From Azolla caroliniana (taxonomy: Eukaryota > Polypodiophyta), in the NCBI GenBank assembly GCA_043228905.1, contig JBHGNT010000001.1, positions 21,824,001 to 21,888,000 on the forward strand: a stretch of DNA of 64,000 nt, given 5' to 3'. A program made the position numbers and the translations under genes. This document shows, piece after piece, positions 62,350 to 64,000 of this stretch (positions are counted from its first letter, which is position 1; every line of letters begins with the position of its first letter). Under the pieces are notes generated by a model that saw only the letters and a list, made by a program, of their open reading frames with translations, did not search any database and was not told where the DNA came from.

Positions 62350-62439
62350 TAGTTACTCCTCACTTGTCGCAATCGCCGAGGTGTTCTTCCTCTCCGAAAT
62401 CTTCTTCAGTTGAACACCGTCAGCTCCCCCTTTTTCCAG

Positions 62440-63190
62440 ATAGTGTCGGCAATTTTTTCTAGAAGTGCCCTGGTTTCACACAATTGAAGCATGTGGGCCT
62501 CCCCCTTGACTTTGACCTAGTCCCCAACTTTTCCCGGTTTTGGGGACTTCTGTTTCAGCCTCTTCCCCGATTTGTGTCACTTTCGGTGACTAAGGCCTTT
62601 GGGTCGGAAATTGCCTCTCTATCTTTCCTACGAGCTTCCTCATTCAACAAGCTCGACTTCACCTTCTCTAGGGATAAGTGTTTCCCTTCTAGTTCGGCAT
62701 TACCTAGTGTGACAACAAGTGTCTCCCAACTGTCCGGAAGGAATCCCAACAATAATAACGCTAGTACCTCGTTGGCTAGAGGTACTTCCAAAGAGGTGGT
62801 TTGGTTTATTAGTCCTTGGAAGGCATTTAGATGCTCCGCCATGTTGGAGCCATCTTGATACCGGAGTCTCACTATTTTCCAGAACACTAAGAATCTGTTG
62901 ACGACATTCTTGTTCTTGAACATAATGCCGATCTTCTCCCAAAGAACATCTGCTTTGTTCTCTTCATTAAAGTTGTTGTATAGTCTCATGTCTATAAAAC
63001 ACCTTATATACACTGGTGCCTTCAAATGCATGACTTCCCAAGTCGATGCATCGATCTTATTAGGCTTGGTCTTCCCATATTGGATCGACAACCATCAATC
63101 TTTGCACACCAACATGTCCCTCATCTTCGACTTCCACACAGAATAGTTGGAGTCGGTAAGTTTGAACATGCCGCCAAATGAGTCTTCCAT
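62440..63190 (-). pseudogene. CopE gag
   Basis: It starts MEDSFGGMFKLTDSN at 63190, with a stop at 63095. It is then open from 63091: LKAPVYIRCFIDMRLYNNF, VFWKIVRLRYQDGSNMAEHL, LALLLLGFLPDSWETLVVTL, LNEEARRKDRE. The zinc knuckle near 62490 is CFNCVKPGHF followed by a stop. Same layout as CopB gag. Confidence 0.75.
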
Positions 63191-63207
63191 CGCTCTCATA
63201 CCAGTTT

Positions 63208-63360
63208 GTTGAGATCGGAGCCGGCCACAACCGATTTATACTCTAGTGCATGCGGGTGCAAAGATTTGAATGAACAGAAAAACAGAAAGCAAAATACAAG
63301 TGCTATACACAAGATGTTTTACGTGGAAACCCGAATAGGGAAAACCATGGGAGTCCACGA
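63208..63360 (-). repeat. 5' LTR of CopE, truncated
   Basis: The inner 153 bp of the LTR, matching the left end of 59261-59794. It is followed by a primer-like TGGTATGAGAGCG. Confidence 0.75.
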
Positions 63361-63501
63361 ACTCTTCTTCATATAATATACTTCTTGGTATCATACTTCT
63401 CTCTTCCACTCTCTCTCTCTTTCGTGATCCTCACACAGTCTTTTCTGTCTTCTCTACATCTCTAGTACTAATTCTCTCTGCCTTTAGTACTATTCTTGAC
63501 A
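63361..63501 (+). repeat. 3' LTR of GypF, right piece
   Basis: ACTCTTCTTCATATAATATAC to TTCTTGACA matches the ends of the 5' LTR on both sides of its LINE insertion. It shows the uninterrupted CT-rich site. Confidence 0.8.
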
Positions 63502-63732
63502 AACCCAAGAGAGATAGATAGATTCTATTATTGCCTTTGAAGGTCAAATATCTTGTAATACCAAAAATATTACATTTGACGTAATACATGTGAAACTGAG
63601 TAGCGACTCTCGATGTTCAAGAACTTTACCAATGAATGTTGCAATGAAACGTGCACATTGTGGGTCTAAGAGAAATTCATGCAAGGATTGGGTTCGATTG
63701 TGTTGTCTGCCTGGCCGGACTAGCCTCAACAC
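63502..63732 (-). pseudogene. LINE 3' end fragment
   Basis: The minus strand reads SLHEFLLDPQCARFIATFIG then KVLEHRESLLSFTC, as in the fragment at 47992. An untranslated stretch follows, ending in AATCTATCTATCTCTC next to GypF. The common 3' tail in two places suggests this LINE family ends in short repeats, not plain poly(A). Confidence 0.65.
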
Positions 63733-64000
63733 AGGTGTCTATCCGACACTCCTCCAAAGGGGTGGTAAGGATTAGATGCTAGGTTACACGCGTAAGATGA
63801 TTACAATTAAGCACAGACGGTAAAACAATACAGAGATACAGATAAACACGCAATAATTCTATTTGTATTACTTTCGTCCCCCAAAACCTTTACAAATCAT
63901 CGGATCCTTTTATAGGCATCCGGCAAGGTTACAATCGGTGCGCTTAGGCAACCGGCATCCGAATCGGTCCGGATCTAGATCGGTACAACTGTACCGGATC
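63733..64000. other. Right-edge sequence, unassigned
   Basis: CCGGATC and GGCATCCGG motifs recall the copia LTRs above, and TTTTATAGGC could be a TATA box on the plus strand. No boundary or coding motif was recognised. Confidence 0.35.

Larger units (their letters stand above)
59261..63360 (-). mobile_element. CopE, damaged Ty1/copia element in GypF 3' LTR
   Basis: A minus-strand element of the CopB family. Its 3' LTR is whole (59261-59794). Its 5' LTR keeps only 153 bp (63208-63360) and stops abruptly against GypF LTR sequence that is itself missing about 100 bp. A deletion across the junction explains both. RT has lost its N-terminal half. Confidence 0.85.
47653..63501 (+). mobile_element. 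GypF, chromovirus (Tf1/Tcn1-like) with nested elements
   Basis: A plus-strand Ty3/gypsy element with gag, protease, RT, RNase H, integrase and a C-terminal chromodomain. The 5' LTR contains a LINE fragment, RNase H is split by CopD and the 3' LTR by CopE. Own length is near 6 kb. The flanking 5-mers GCCCC and AACCC do not match, so I see no target duplication. The integrase phrase SISLDFITNL..KGFNAILTVVDRYTKM is closer to Tf1, sushi and Tcn1 types than to common angiosperm chromoviruses. Confidence 0.85.

Overview
This window is plant nuclear DNA. It holds one recognisable host gene inside a dense pile of nested LTR retrotransposons and LINE debris. The evidence for a plant is a chloroplast-type alpha/beta hydrolase gene with five exons and GT-AG introns, Ty1/copia elements whose primer-binding site matches plant initiator tRNA-Met, several Ty3/gypsy families, and a hAT-like non-autonomous DNA transposon. 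The species cannot be fixed from sequence alone. The Tf1/Tcn1-like chromovirus and the type of LINE leave the land-plant lineage open.

Element names used here: GypA to GypF are Ty3/gypsy elements, CopA to CopE are Ty1/copia elements. Left arm (1-18.4 kb): GypD is an old gypsy element whose integrase is cut by GypC (LTR ending at 6264) and, 32 bp further on, by CopA (6297-17129, target duplication GTAGG). GypC gag abuts the 3' end of GypB, and GypB in turn abuts the 5' LTR of GypA, which runs off the left edge. CopA's 3' LTR is split by CopB (about 11886-16749). The rest of GypD (integrase C-terminus and 3' LTR) follows.

Middle (18.4-38 kb): GypE (18940-25956) is a two-LTR gypsy element of the GypA family. 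Its 3' LTR carries a 675-bp hAT-like element with an 8-bp target duplication. Next comes the host gene on the minus strand (27488-35196): five exons encode a 562-residue alpha/beta hydrolase with a complete Ser-Asp-His triad. Its 4.6-kb first intron holds an antisense copia remnant, a 115-bp tandem array grown from that remnant, and a piece of 18S rRNA. The flank 35.2-38.2 kb is AT-rich with AACCG/CGGTT islands.

Right arm (38.2-64 kb): a LINE (ORF1, endonuclease, first half of RT) is split in ORF1 by CopC (38645-44892, target duplication GTTGG). CopC's 3' LTR holds a solo LTR of the CopD family (target duplication ACAAT). The LINE's second RT half lies inverted at 47122-47652. GypF (47653-63501) is a chromodomain-bearing chromovirus. 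A 5'-truncated LINE sits in its 5' LTR, the nearly intact CopD (51589-57268, target duplication ATTCC) in its RNase H, and the damaged CopE in its 3' LTR.

Apart from the hydrolase, every coding stretch is element-derived. CopD is the least damaged (one internal stop). The most interesting signals are a C-terminal extension shared by CopA, CopC and CopD that is bounded by two copies of the polypurine tract and ends on a stop codon supplied by the LTR, tRNA-like sequences in unrelated gypsy LTRs, the RNase-H-derived tandem array, and the inverted LINE RT. No CRISPR, operon or microbial system is present.
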